Shown: positions 11,602-24,420, counted from the first letter of the stretch. The stretch is DNA of 64,000 nucleotides from Ligustrum vulgare (GCA_963555705.1 OY743189.1:7023501-7087500), one strand, 5' to 3'. A program made the numbers and translations. The notes: generated by a model not told the origin, from the sequence alone.

Positions 11602-12595
11602 TGATGAGATCCCAGTCGGGGAATCTCGTCGAAAACGAGGAATAACGAAATTTAAATCCTAGGAAAGATCTAAATCAGATCTGACATGAAAAATAACAAG
11701 AACACGAATAAATAAACGGGAATTAAAAGATAGATTCGACGGTAAAACCTTGACCAAACAATCACGACGCAATTAATGACGATGCGGATTGAAGAACCAA
11801 GATTGGTGAACGCCACAAGGGTTGTCAATTCCTTGATAAGTTCGTTGTGTGAACGCTACAAGGGTTGTCAATTCCTTGATAAGTTCGTTGGGTGACCGCC
11901 ACAAAGAACGGATCTTTGATAAGTTCGAAACAAAAGGGAAAAACTCAACCTTTAACAAGAGGATCCTCTCTCAATTTAATTCATAAACTCAAACTTGTTT
12001 CCCTTTTACAATGAATGGAAAGGAATATAAATAAGCAAAATAACATAGCCTCTAATTTACTCAAAATAAAATTTTAATTAAGCTAAAATTCCAAATTATG
12101 CAAATAACTTAAAATAAAAAAAGGAAACAAAATAATTGGAAAATTCCCGGAAAATCTGGCGCTGGTTATTTACGGCCGTAACGAACCCTTTTACGGCTGT
12201 AAAGGCCTTTCTGATCAAAAACTGATTTATTATTTACGGCCGTGACGAATTTCTTACGGCCGTGAAATTCCCCTTTTTTGAATGTTACGGCCGTAACTTC
12301 CAAGCTTACGACCGTAAGCCTCGTTCTGTTGAAATTCTCCTTTTTTCTTCGCTAATTGATTACGGCCATGATAACATGATTTAGGTCGTGATAACATGGG
12401 TTACAGCCGTGAAAGTCCTCTTTTATGGCCGTAATGGAATTTCTGCCCAAATTACTTCGTTTTCTTGATTCGGCTCGATCCGTCCCTCTTCTCGGCTCGA
12501 CCCCAACACGAAACTTGCTCCGTTTTGCACGTAGATCACTGTTATATTGCCGATGGATCGACTTCACCCTTCGATGCCTGGTCCGGATCACAACA
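11602..12595 (-). repeat. 5' LTR of the gag-only element
   Basis: 994 bp. The 42-bp excess over the other LTR is a direct duplication near 11815-11900 containing GTTGTCAATTCCTTGATAAG. The last bases are GATCACAACA instead of GATCACATCA, one change in the terminal CATCA. Confidence 0.9.
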
Positions 12596-12600
12596 CCACA

Positions 12601-15600
12601 CCTTTACCCTGATTCTGGGAGACATAACCTGCGATTTATCTCATTAACCAATAGTCCAAGGCAGGGTTAGTTAGAGTCCTCAAGGTGTGGGCTACACCTC
12701 CCCCCCCCCCCCCCCCCAAGAAATGGGATAATAAATTTTTTTTTTTTTTAAAGGTTGATCCAAAAAAATAATAATAACGAAGATTTAAACGGGAAATTTT
12801 TAACCCCTGCCACATATGTAACGAGGATGGGGATGGAAATGAGATCCCCGACCCATACCCATACCTATACACATCACGTTGTCATCACTAGGAGTTATGT
12901 AGGTTATTGGGAAGTTAATTCAAACACTCCCTCCAACCACCTCCACGTTTGTGGGTTGGGTCACCCTACATGGACGATCCACGGCCCACATTTTCCAACA
13001 ATAGCAATGGAGATTGTGGCAGTGCTAGTAAACGGTGATGTCATTGATGTTAATGGTGGTAGTGGGTGATGGGGGTGATATGAGCTTAGTTAATTAAAAG
13101 TATCATTAAAAAAAAATGAAAAAGTACCATAAAAAAAATAAAAAGTATCATAAAAATTTGAAAAGAATTATAAAATTTGGGAAGTATCATAAAAATGAAA
13201 AAATATCAAGGAGTCATACTAAAAGATTTGAAAAGTATCATAAAAATTTTAAAAAATAAAATAAAATTTGTGGTACTTTTAATGAAATAGACTCTTTTCG
13301 GTAACATTGTAGTAATTATAAACTGGTTTATTTACAATTTTGAAGTAAAATGTTTAGTTAAAATATGGAGAGAGAATGCGTGTGGTTAAAAAAATTTGAA
13401 AATTTATATTATTTATTAATTAATTTATAAATTGTAATGATTGCAATAAAGAATATAAAGGCAAATTTAAGTTACAATACCCAAACCTATTTGTGCGGTC
13501 AGTCCTATTATATTGATTGTTAACTAAGATGTTGTATTTTAGACAAAAATGTCCATTGTTATTAGAGGACATATTATATTTGTCCAAGGTGTTGATTAGA
13601 CAAAAAATGTCGATTGTTATTAGAAGGTTTTTTTATTTTTAATGATATCATTGTATGTTATTAGTACAAATTTTTACATTCTTTATAATTCTTGAAAAAA
13701 AAAATTATGATTGACACTTGAATTTTCACGACAACCTCAATGTTGCCATAGAGTGGCGCGGCTACGACAACAATTAGTGCGTGTTACAAAAGGCCTTCAA
13801 TAAATAGATTTTTTTTTTCTTTTTAAACCCTTCAATGAGTGTTGCAAAATTACTTCTGCAACATTCATTGAAGTTGCACAAACATAATTTTTTTAAACGC
13901 TCAATGAATATTGTTAATAAACTTTTTGCAACAATTTTTGAAGCTTGCCTTCGCTTAGAGCATCTCCAATCAAAATCTAATTAGCGTCTCCAAAATCATT
14001 TTTACATCTCAATTTACACCCATGTGGATCTATATAAAAATTTTGCTCTAAATGATAGATGTATGTTATACGAGTTAAATTTAGTTTTTGAACAATTTTT
14101 TAACTCATAAATTATATGTTAATCTATTTTTCTTATTTGTGCATATATTATAAGTATTATGAATAAATCGACCTAAAAAATTGGCAATTAGGTTAAGAAA
14201 ATAAAAATATTAAAGACGTACAAATTAATATAAGAATTTTAAATTGTAATGTAAATTAATATAATAGATGTGAATATTTATCTCTCTATTTTGCTACATA
14301 CTGTTGCACGTTGCCTTTTTCAACCTTTAAAAAGAAGTTATTACATATATTGTTATATTTACGCATATTATTTCACATAAATAAAACTCATTCCACAATA
14401 GTCGTTAAAATTTGTTTATATAATAACAATGAGAAATAAATCCAATGAAGTCGAAGCACATAAAAAACAAGGTAGCAAAAACCATTAAAGTATTCAATAA
14501 TTACCAATACAAAAAAAGGTAAACAGTACAAATGGTCTTCAATCTTTGGATTTCTTGCGAAAATGGTTTTCAACGTTTATATTTTGGCATTTATACCCTC
14601 ATAATCACCAAACATTGCGAAAATGGTTCTTACCGTTAGATTCTGTTAGTTTCAACCGTTAAAAACGTGTAAATTGCACAAATGGTCCATACCCTTTGAG
14701 TTTTTTACGATAATAGTCTCTAATATATTAAGATCATATTTAACATATTTAGTTTGTAACCTCCAAACGTTTAGCTTATTTAGTCCCTAACATATTAAGC
14801 CCATATACATTTGGGATATTTAGTTTCTAACATATTAAACTCTTATTTGAGACCAATTATTTCAAATAATATGGTTTGTAATTGTAATTTTTTGAAGAAT
14901 TTTTGGTTAAAAAGTAAAAAATAAAAAATTGAATTTATTTGTAAATTATTTTATTGATAGAATGTGTGGTTGAAAACGAAGTTTAAAAAAATAAATTTTA
15001 TTCTGAATTTCTAAAGTGCACAATAAAATATTTAATAAAAATTCATCGCATTAACATTTCAACCTATTGGTAAAAAAAAAAAATCATAAATTTATGGAAT
15101 ATAAACAAACAAATATATTGGACATTATTTTAGGTATTGAAGAGATAAAATATACTACTTGTGCATGTTAATTAACATAAAGGTTGACAAGTAGATGACG
15201 TGAATGAGTTGTGGTTGTTGATTAACAGATGGTGTGATTTTTGAAAAAACAAGATTGCATCACATGTGTCTTAATGTCAACATGTATGTGAATTAACATA
15301 TACATGTAGCAAGATTAATTTATAAACTGATTTTCCAAACGGATGCCAAATTAAAAGTTATGTTACATGTACATTAAGATTGACAAGAAGTTTGACATAA
15401 TGTAATATGGCACAAGCCACTGTTTGACGGCTGGTGGGAATTTAAAACCCAGTTTTTTCACATTTTTCGAGAAAAATGGATAGGTAGAAAATGGAGAAAG
15501 AAAATTTGTATGATTGAAGATTGATTTGAGAAATTGTGTAGTTTAAAATTTGGTTTATAAATCCAAAAAATCTCAAGATCCGAACACAGGCTTAATAATC

Positions 15601-15924
15601 CACACATCACATCAACAAAATATGGTGAAATAATTTGGCATCTCTATTATTAATCACTTGTTTAGCCCCATTATAAACATAACCCATTTTCTTTATTTTT
15701 TTAACCTCATATTTAACAATAAAACAATATTACACATAAATTAATTAAAGATTTCCTATTTTTAACCACACATTTTCCTAAATATCATTATTCAAACACT
15801 TATTATTATTTTTTTTCAAATAAACTCTTTTAAGGCTAAATAATTAAAAACATATGGTTTACTAAATCTATGGTTTTAACATTCAGAATTGATTGAATAA
15901 TTTATTTTTTGTTTTTCGAAGTTT
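12601..15924. other. AT-rich intergenic DNA, no gene seen
   Basis: Holds a run of about 18 C (12700-12717), a GC-rich hAT-like fragment at about 12820-12870, and long AT-rich stretches. Around 14520-14900 there are phrases such as GCGAAAATGG and CAAATGGTC that recur, of the kind seen near the ends of decayed DNA transposons. The reading frames here are short and lack recognisable protein features. Confidence 0.5.
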
Positions 15925-16404
15925 TTAGCTCGTATTTTGTTTTATGTTTTTATTTTCGAAAATATTTTTTATTTTCTATTTTCAATTTATGTTTTTGAAT
16001 TTGCTGAAAATACGTTCTGTTTGCCTTGAAATTTATTTTTTAAAATGAAAAACTAAAACATATGTTCTGTTTGAAAATTTTTAGAATACTAATATTCAAC
16101 TCAACCCTTCAATTTAATAGAGGGCCAGTTTGAAACTTTTTTAAAAATTAAAAGATGCTTCTAAAATAAACTATATTTGAACATTTTTGAAATTTTTTGA
16201 AAATATATTATTTTATTTTATGAGAAGATTTTATAGAAAGCTGACTTAAGATAATTTAATCATGAACCTTTATTACGTGAAGCATAAATAAAAGAAAAAA
16301 AAATCCTACCATAATTAACCCTTAACAATTTTGTCACTGTGACGTATCATGAATAAATTACACTACCATTTTAAAATATATTAAATAGTTGAGAAATGTT
16401 TTAG

Positions 16405-16523
16405 TGCACATCCAACGTGCACCATATGATGCACGTCCAGTGCACTGCCCCCAACACCCCATAGGGGGGAGGGATGATTTTTTTGCACGTGGAAGTGCAC
16501 CGTATTGTACATGTCTACGTGTA
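16405..16523. repeat. Dyad-rich segment of GTGCAC words
   Basis: GTGCAC and TGCACGT words recur in both orientations. GTGCACATCCAACGTGCA is followed after 8 bp by TGCACGTCCAGTGCAC, and a third block GCACGTGGAAGTGCAC comes after a short C-rich/G-rich pair (CCCC...GGGGGG). It could fold as two imperfect hairpins. Its role is unknown. Confidence 0.4.
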
Positions 16524-16892
16524 CTATAATATTTCTATTAAATAGTTTAAATTATTAAAGAATAATATAGCTTATTAATTAATATATATTAGGGTCAACT
16601 AAAAAAAACATGCACGAGGAGCGTATTGCTAAAATTAAGCATATATAATATAATACTAAGTATAAATATTTTGTTTAAAAAAAAAAAAAATCCAATAGTA
16701 TGTTGTCCTTTGCCCTTTGGTTAGCTATCTCAAATTTCAGGTGTAATGCCCTGACTTTGAATCTCCTTTGTTTCCATTTTAATTAAAAAGTTCCGAATTG
16801 TATATCTTAAGAAAAAAATATTATTATTTCTACCAATTTCGTTAAAAGTGGGTTCAAACCTATGACCTACCATAACATTCACGTCCCAACTA

Positions 16893-17130
16893 GTGTTGAC
16901 AACGGGGAGGATCGGAACCGATCCGTCCAACCCCGATTTTTTTTAGGTGATCCCAATCTGCCAATTTTCGGAGCGGGACGGATTGGGTTCGGGGTCAGGA
17001 TGGATCGGTCCGCCAACAATTTTTTTATTTTTTTTAAAGTATAATTTAAATTAAATCTTAAAAAATATTTTTTATTAATTTTTCTTTTCTTTTTTTAAGT
17101 AAACGGAGCGGATCGGGTCTCCAGATTGAC
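16893..17130. repeat. hAT-like terminal fragment
   Basis: GTGTTGACAACGGGGAGGAT opens a stretch alternating GATCGG, CCGATCC and GGTTCGGGG words, ending near CGGAGCGGATCGGGTC. This style of sequence is typical of short non-autonomous hAT elements of plants. No transposase and no clear 8-bp target duplication could be defined. Confidence 0.3.
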
Positions 17131-17372
17131 GGGGCAAATTGGATTTTTTTACCATATGTAGTCCAAACTAATTGATCTACAATCAGTTTTGTGATTTCTA
17201 CCCTTTGTAACTGAAAAATGCTAAAAATGAGTTTTCATTTTCTTTTCAAAATTTTGTTTCTTTTTCAAAATGTATTTTTGAAATTGGAGAAGGGAACGCA
17301 TTTTCGATATTTCGAAAAATGAAAACAGAAAATGACCTGAAAACAGAAGAAAAAAAACAAGGTCTTGACTTT

Positions 17373-18639
17373 TTGCCGAATTTAACCGTTATTATTATTA
17401 TAAATGGAAACAATCACGTATTCACGGTGTTAATGTGTCCAACATCGATGAGATGTTGATACGTGTTCAGTGTTTTAAGATTTTTGAACATGTGTCAGCA
17501 TTACAACCAAGTGGTGGACACATTAATACTTATTCATCGTGCGCAGGTGATCGAAACTAATAAATAAACATGCACTGGCAGATGAATCTATCTATATATA
17601 AAAACAAAGTAGCAATCACAAAAAATACCCACACACTTTTCCGTCGAAATTACTTGTAAATTTGAAAAGTTTTTGCAAAAAAAAAAAAGAAAAAGAGAGA
17701 GAGAATTATTAAAAAAAAAAAAAAGATCCATTAAAGTGCATCGAGAATTAGAACCATTTCAAAATGTAATAATGGTTGAACAATCCAAACTCCAAAGTAT
17801 AATAATTGTAAATTTGAATTATACTTTTGAGCACTACATACATTTGTTTGCAAAATAAAATAAAATAAAAGTTTTGAGCATTATAAAATTATATAAAAAA
17901 TAATGGTAGTTAAATTAAAAAAAAAAAAAAAACAAAGAATGTAATATTTTCAAGGTAAAAAATAGTTGTTGAAATGTGGAGAGAAAAATATGTGTGATTA
18001 AAAAGTAGTTTTAAAATGTGTTGCTTAAAAACATTTTGTCAAATAGAGCGCTTCGTTCCAACTCCAAAAAATGACAATTTGAATTTTTTTTTTTATTTTT
18101 ATGAAAAAAAAATGTATTTTTAATTGTTAAACATAGTTGCTTCATTTTTTATTTTTATTTTTTGTGAAAAAAGTGAAAAAATTACATCAAAGGCATCATA
18201 TCTAATTTAAATAAAAAATAGATCATTTCAATTGTTATAATAAAGAATTCAAAATGCATAATTTAGAATTTTTTAAATTTATTTAAAAATATTCTGTATA
18301 ATCATAGTGTAACTAATTTGGTAATGTAATATTAAATTATTTCTAGAGATATATAAAATGTATTGAAAAGTATTTAAATAACCCGAAAATGTTTTAGTTT
18401 AAAGAATTTAAGAACATTCCTTATATTGTGTATTTTTATAAGTTTTCCAATTAGATTATATAAAAAAATAAATGAATAATCCATAAATTTCCTCTCAAAT
18501 CAAATAATCTCATACTTGATTGAATATAATTTTCTTTCAAATCGAATAATTTCTTACTTTATTATATATATTTTTTTATTTTTCCTTAATATCTCATTCA
18601 TTTTAAATTATATCATTTAAGTTATATAATGCTCAATAT
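17373..18639. other. AT-rich intergenic DNA, no gene seen
   Basis: Long A and T runs, with scattered short frames that have no protein character. Nothing further can be supported. Confidence 0.5.
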
Positions 18640-19290
18640 TCAGAAAATCTAAAATTAGTTCGATCCGAACAAGGCAACATGTCTATGATCGAAGGTTGAA
18701 TCAGGTAGAACCGAGTTGAAACCGATTTTAATTAAAAAATTAATAATTATTTCAAACATTGCAAGATTTTATTAAAAAATAGAAAAGTTATTTTAAAATA
18801 AAACATTTACTCATTTGGAGATAAAATTAAATACAAAAAATATATAATAACAATATTCTTTAATTTCAAAATTACCAATTCATAACAAATATAGATTTAT
18901 GGTAGTTGATTTTATTTATTATATTATATTATATTATATTATATTATATTATATTTCAAAATAAAATAATTTAACTTATAAAAAAGAAGATAAAAATTTA
19001 GAAGAAGAAAGTCCAACAAACAAACAAATAATAAATAAAAATAATTTTAAAAAGAAAAAAAGAAAAATCCTATAAATATCGGGATTTCCTAATTTTGATT
19101 TGTAGTTCATGTTGCATTTCTTATTTTGATTAGTTTTGTCTTTTTCAAAGTTTTGAATTCGATAATATTTTGTATTAAAATATTATTGTACTATGTCTTT
19201 ATTTGATATGATTGTATAATTAATATATTTTTATATATTTTAATCGAAATCACTATTACAAACATATTTTCGTGCATCGTACGGTTGAAA
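18640..19290. repeat. Dispersed repeat copy A
   Basis: GAACCGAGTTGAAACCG, then TTTAATTAAAAAATTAATAA, then ATTTCAAAATTACCAATTC and a TTATT-rich part. The same order of landmarks occurs at 20795-21330, so both are diverged copies of one non-coding repeat. It includes the (ATTAT)n tract at 18916-18954. Confidence 0.45.
18916..18954. repeat. (TATTA)n microsatellite
   Basis: About seven repeats of a 5-bp ATTAT unit. Confidence 0.85.
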
Positions 19291-19941
19291 ATACTAGTAA
19301 GTAAGTAGAAAAAGAGAAACGTGAATGATTATACAAAATTAGAATAAGTAAACATGCACTTGCACAAGAATAAGTAAACGACACGACTCACGAGTTCTAT
19401 AAGAGTTTTGATGGTTAAGATTTGTTAAGCATCGTGACTCAGCAAGATTTATATTCCTAATACATGATTGATGTTATTATATTCTTATTCTTATTTATTA
19501 TTTAGATTAGAAAATTAAAAGACATCTAGACAATAGAATTGGTTGCAGATAAAATATATTGGAAATCAAATTTAAGTTTGAGTCCATTCATTAAACAACA
19601 AACATTTCCATTTACAATTACACGCCCCTTATAAATGACAATTCGATGAATGCATTGAACATGCTCTAACTCTCTACCACGAAGAGTTATTACTTATTAT
19701 AATATAGTTAATAATGATAATGGTAAGTACTTTGAGGGGAAAAAAATTGATAATTATTTTTATCTCTACTCAAACTAGAGTGTTGTCTTCGTAAATGGAT
19801 AGTTGTAAAATCGTCAATGTAAACATACATAAAAGGATAGACTTAATTATTAGAAATGATGTCTTGCAATATAAATTAAAAACTATATACAATTGAATTC
19901 TCGATATTTAAAAAATCAATAAACAATTTAAATATTCAATG

Positions 19942-19973
<32 letters not shown>

Positions 19974-20794
19974 GACAAACAATTTTCAAAATTCTGAAGA
20001 ATCACTTCAAAATGATTCTGAAACTTTTCAAAATACAAATGAACTTCAAATTTATCAAATTGAACAATTATTGCATAATTGGACAATTCCTAAGGTAGAC
20101 AAAGGATCTATCTATGAAATTGGTCGATTTGATTTTTCTCAAAATTACATCATCAAAACACACATATGGATATGGAGACGTGGATGATGCGAATTCAAGA
20201 AATTATTACTACATTTTTATTAATTTAATGAATAAAAAGAGAAGAAGAGTGTTAGTAACAAGAAACCAAAAACCATTATGGAAATGGCACATTAACCTTT
20301 AAAACGTTAAGAACTTTTCGTTAATCCGAAGTATAAAAATTTTACATTTATATCTACATCTATCTACATTTACATCTACATCTACATCTACATACATATA
20401 TATTATTATATTATATCTTAAAATGTGTGGATGAGTGGAAATCTTTTAATTTCTCATTTTATCCTCAAATTCTTTTCTCTTTCTTAATAATACACTTAAT
20501 TCATTTATTGAAGTTTATTTTACATTTATTTTAATTTTTATTTCAAAAATATTAATTTAGTGTCGTTGCTTTTTAATTTACTTTCAAAATATTATCTCAT
20601 CAAATTTCATTTCTCGTGATAACTCCATTGAACAATTAAAAGAGTGCGTTTATGCGTTTAATATTTTTTTTTAATTGAAACAATTATCTTTTAACTTGTT
20701 GGGCAATACTATTTCATTTATATACTCTTTGAACAATTCATAGAACATGTTTATGCTTTTAATGACTTTTTTCTATACTTAATTCAAACAATTA
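19291..20794. other. AT-rich intergenic DNA with microsatellites
   Basis: Contains a short (AT)n at about 19951-19973 and an (ACATCT)n-like tract at about 20343-20398. No gene is recognised. The 62-aa frame at 20114-20302 has no supporting feature. Confidence 0.5.
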
Positions 20795-21330
20795 TCAATG
20801 TTGAGAAAATCGAAAATCGGTTCCATTCAGAAAAGACACGGGTCAAGGGTTAGAAGGTTGAACCGAGATCGAACCGGTTTCAATTAAATAATTAAATAAT
20901 TATTCCAAAAATCGATTTGTAATATTATTTTAATTAGTTTTAAGGTTTTAATTAGATTTTAATATAAAAAATATATTTTTTACAATGTGTTCGACACTTT
21001 TGATTATAATCATTCCAATTTTCAATAAAAATTTTTAACCACACATCTTTTCTCTGTCTAATTTTTAACCATTTATTTACCCCGAGATTTGAAAAAGCAA
21101 ATGTTTATAATTAAATCCCTAGCCGCATAAATCACTTTAATTTCGAAATTACTAATTCAAAGAAAATATAAATTTATGTTTGTTAATTTTATTTATTATA
21201 CTACAATTTATTTCAAAATATTCAAAATATTGTAACCCATAAAAAATAAGATAGAAATTAGAAATAATATTTAAATAACTTATAAACAACAATTCCAAAT
21301 ATTTTACTTATTGTGATATGAATTCTTTGT
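20795..21330. repeat. Dispersed repeat copy B
   Basis: GAACCGAGATCGAACCGG, then CAATTAAATAATTAAATAA, then TTTCGAAATTACTAATTC. It parallels copy A at 18640-19290. Similar CCGGTT-rich phrases appear at 33630-33785 and, in reverse orientation, at 44735-45150. Confidence 0.45.
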
Positions 21331-21416
21331 AATTTCAATTTAAGAAGAAAAAAAAATTAACAAACAAGTCTTTATTTTTTTATTTTTTTTTGAAAAATGA
21401 ATAACACCAATCCCAA

Positions 21417-21540
21417 TTCCCACATCGGAAATTAACGTGGGATTGGTTTTAAAAAAGACCTATAGAGGGTCGTTGCAGTTGGATAAAGGAAATTTCAATG
21501 ACGGTGGATTAAGCCGCCCCCTGCATCAGGATTTTTTTTT
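21417..21540 (+). promoter_or_regulatory. Candidate snRNA-type promoter (USE) followed by a short transcript-like segment
   Basis: TTCCCACATCG at 21417-21427 matches the upstream sequence element of plant snRNA genes. TTTTAAAA follows at 21447-21454 after 19 bp, near the short spacing typical of Pol III-type snRNA promoters. About 75 bp further down, a run of T (from about 21532) could end a transcript. The RNA body (GTTGCAGTTGGATAAAGG... GCCGCCCCCTGCATC) does not match U1-U6, U6atac, U3 or 7SL as I know them. TTCCCACATCGG also occurs in ordinary plant repeats, so this is only a candidate. Confidence 0.22.
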
Positions 21541-21839
21541 TAATAGGGTTAAATAAGGAAATAATAATTAATTAATTATATTAAAATAATTGTTTTTCGT
21601 ATAAAAATTGGACCGGGTTAATAGGGTGGCGGCGGTTTAATCGATAAAAAAAAGGGAAAATTACATAAAACCTTGTGTTCCAAAGATACAATTCAAAAAT
21701 CATGTGAATGAAATCTTTTTTTTTTTAAATTCAGGTATTAATTCATTTAGTTAGGTGTTTAATAATTAAAAATAAATATAATGATATATATAAGATAAAC
21801 ATAATTATCTACTATATATTATATTAAAACTAATATAAT

Positions 21840-23557
21840 ATTAAATCAAAATTTCAAATTTTGACGTCTCACCTACCACCACCCCACCCCACCCTGCCCA
21901 TGCCCCGCCCACCACCCACCCCACCCACCCACCCCCACCCCAAAAATAATTTTTATTTTTTTCCTTTCGATGTTTTCATATCATTCCCCATCTCACCCTC
22001 ATCCCAACCCCAACCCCACTCGACCCTACCCAACCTCATTGTAAAGTGACAAATTCATATCACCCTAACCACATCCCCCGACCCCACCCACTCCAAAAAT
22101 AAGTTTATTTTTATTTTCTCTCGATATTTTCTTACACTTCCCCATCCCACTCCACCCAACCCAATCATACTCGACCCCACCCCACCGCAAAGTGACAAAT
22201 TGATCTCACACTCACCACATCCCCAGACTCCACCCACCCACCCTGCCCACCCACACCGCCCACCCACACCATCTCACCACCTATATCCTACCTCCCCAAA
22301 AATAAGTTTATTTTTATTTTTTTCCCAATGTTTTCTTACACTTCTCCATCCCACCCCACCCACCCCAACCCCAATCCACTCGACCCTACCGTACCCTACC
22401 TTATCGCAAAGTGACAAATTGATCTTATCCCAGCCACAGACCACCACCCTACCCCACCCAACCCTACATCAAAAATAATTTTTTATTTTTTTCATTTCGA
22501 TATTTTCCTATCATTCCCCATCCCACCCACCCTACCCCACCTCATCTTAAAGTGACAAATTAATCTCACCCTAACCACATCCTCCGACCCCACCACCCAC
22601 CCCCGCCTCACCATCCATATCCAACCCACCCCACCCCAAAAATAAGTTTATTTTTATTTTCTCTCGATATTTTCCTACACTTCCCCAACCCAACCCACCC
22701 CACCCCACCCCACCCCGACCTAACCCCACTTGACCCTATCCTACCCCACCTCATCGCAAAGTGACAAATTGATCTCACCCTAGCCACATCCCCCGACCCC
22801 ACCCACCAACCCAACCTCACCACCCATATCATATCCCACCCCAAAAATAAGTTTATTTTTATATTCTCCCGATATTTTCCTACACTTCCCCATCCCATCC
22901 CACCTCAACCCAACCCAACCCCACTCAACTCGACCCTACACTACTTCATCGCAAAGTGACAAAAATATTTTTTTTTCTTTCTACTTTTCCACCTACCACC
23001 ACCCAGCCCGACACCACCCTACCGATCCCACCCCCATCCCAAAAATGATTTTTTTCCATCTACTTTTTCACGCCCCCACCAACCCCACCCCAACACCACC
23101 CTGTCCACCCTACAAAATGAATTTTTTTTATCTCTCCATGTTTTCTCACCCTATCCTGCCACCCACCCCACCCAAAAATGATTTTTTTCTTCTAATTTTC
23201 TACACTCATCCCGCCCCTACCAGCTACCCACCCAGCCAATCGACTGGGCCCCACCCAAAAATGATTTTTTTTTCTTCCACTTTTTCACACCCCACCAAGA
23301 CCCTACCCTTGCACCCTCCCCACCATACCCACTCATCCCATTCCTACTCATCCCCCAGAAATGATTTTTTTCTTCAATTTTTCACACCCCCCCCACCTCG
23401 CTCCCGACCCTACCCCGCCACCCACCCAACCAACTGACCCCACCCAAAAATGATTTTTTTCCTACTTTTTCACACTCCATCCCGACCCTAAGCCCGTCAC
23501 CCAACAACCCCGCCACTACACACCCCACCAAAAATAATTTTTTTTCTTTTAAACACC
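21840..23557. repeat. C-rich minisatellite, left foldback arm
   Basis: Two unit types. From about 21880 to 22965 the units are about 140-220 bp and carry AAAGTGACAAATT (at 22043, 22189, 22408, 22549, 22758, 22952), CCCACCCC runs and AAAAATAAGTTTATTTTTA. From 22965 to 23557 shorter units of about 60-100 bp carry AAAAATGATTTTTTTC. All frames through it are composed of Pro/His/Thr-rich junk and are not genes. Confidence 0.8.
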
Positions 23558-23562
23558 CCGTC

Positions 23563-24407
23563 TGATGAGGACCGGAGTGGTATAAGTGGCACAACGAGTA
23601 AGGATCCGTTGCATATACCCGTGGGACCAGTAACGAGGCTGAGGACTAAGAAGATCAGGAAAGCAATGCAGGGGTTTATGCAAGCTTGGGTGGATGAATA
23701 TTCAAGTGCAAGGTCGAAGACTCCATTTTCAATGCATGACAAGTTGGAAGATGAGCCAAAACCGTTACAATGCATTTGGATCAAAGAACAAGGAGAAAAT
23801 AGTGCAGAAGGCCTTTTACGGCCGTAAGTTCTGGAATTACGGCCGTAACTTTGTTATCCCACGGCCGTAACTATCATTTTTCACAACCGTAATGGAGTTA
23901 TGCAATTTTTATTCAGAAGGTGACTTACGGCCGTATGAACACTTGTCACGGCCGTAAGAGTTAAGACAGTTTTGGACCCGAGGGTCAATTACGGCCGTAA
24001 GAATGATATTCACGGCCGTAAAATTGCGCCGAGTTTTATTTTTGGAATTTTTCAGCTAGGGTTATTTTGGACGCGATTTGGCACTATATTAGGTTTTCTT
24101 GGTCATTATAAAACTACAACTTTTATGATTAATAAGATTGATTGAATTAGGTGAGTTTATCCCTATTCTTCTTCGTTCTTGATTGAACCCCTTGAACTTA
24201 TCAAATGATTTGACAACCTTTGTGACGTTCACCCCTTTATGGTTCTTCATTCCGCATCTTAACGGGTCTTGGATTTGATACATCCTTGGTTCTTGAGTCG
24301 TGAGTGTCGGGTCATATTGTTATCGTCAATTAATCTGGATTTGGAACTTTCCAAGTGTTTATACAATTTCCGCGAGATCCCGTGATTCCCCAACAGGAAT
24401 CACATCA
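23563..24407 (+). repeat. 5' LTR of the gypsy element
   Basis: 845 bp, TGATGAGGACCGG...GGAATCACATCA. It contains the copy of the pol 3' tail (frame 23609-23827, ending LLRP) and the eight-palindrome cluster at 23816-24021. Confidence 0.96.
23816..24021. promoter_or_regulatory. Phased palindrome cluster, gypsy 5' LTR
   Basis: Eight words of the T(T/C)ACGGCCGTAA family start at 23816, 23837, 23859, 23881, 23925, 23946, 23989 and 24010: steps of 21, 22, 22, 44, 21, 43 and 21 bp. This places all sites on one helical face (two turns per step). One copy is decayed (TCACAACCGTAA). Confidence 0.75.
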
Positions 24408-24409
24408 TT

Positions 24410-24420
24410 TGGTATCAGAG
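24410..24420 (+). other. Primer binding site
   Basis: TGGTATCAGAG, two bases after the LTR end, complementary to the 3' end of initiator tRNA-Met as in many plant LTR elements. Confidence 0.85.

Larger units (their letters stand above)
8263..12595 (-). mobile_element. Non-autonomous LTR retrotransposon with gag and partial protease only (TR-GAG-like)
   Basis: Complete element with a perfect 5-bp target duplication, CCACA at 8258-8262 and 12596-12600. Minus-strand sense: 5' LTR 12595-11602, then primer site TGGTATCAGAGC complementary to initiator tRNA-Met (rc at about 11589-11600), gag, a cut-short protease, purine tract AAGAGAGGGAGTA (rc at 9215-9227), and 3' LTR 9214-8263. The internal region is about 2.4 kb, against 5.3 kb in the related full-length element at 23563-30561. 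Reverse transcriptase, RNase H and integrase are missing altogether. This matches the plant class of terminal-repeat retrotransposons with GAG domain. Mobility would need enzymes in trans. Confidence 0.92.
15925..17372. repeat. Decayed copy of the PIF/Harbinger-like MITE family, enlarged by insertions
   Basis: The left part (CGTATTTTGTTTTATG, TTTTCGAAAATA, CGTTCTGTTTG) and the right part (GAACGCATTTTCG, AAAACAGAAAATGACCT) match, in order, the two ends of the better preserved copy at 39007-39582. The middle is expanded by unrelated material including 16405-16523 and 16893-17130. Terminal bases are too mutated to fix exact ends. Confidence 0.45.

Noticed and set aside
21861..23437. Several Pro/His/Thr-rich reading frames in the C-rich array
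   Set aside because: They are translations of CCCACC minisatellite. No start context, no domain, and length follows repeat phase.
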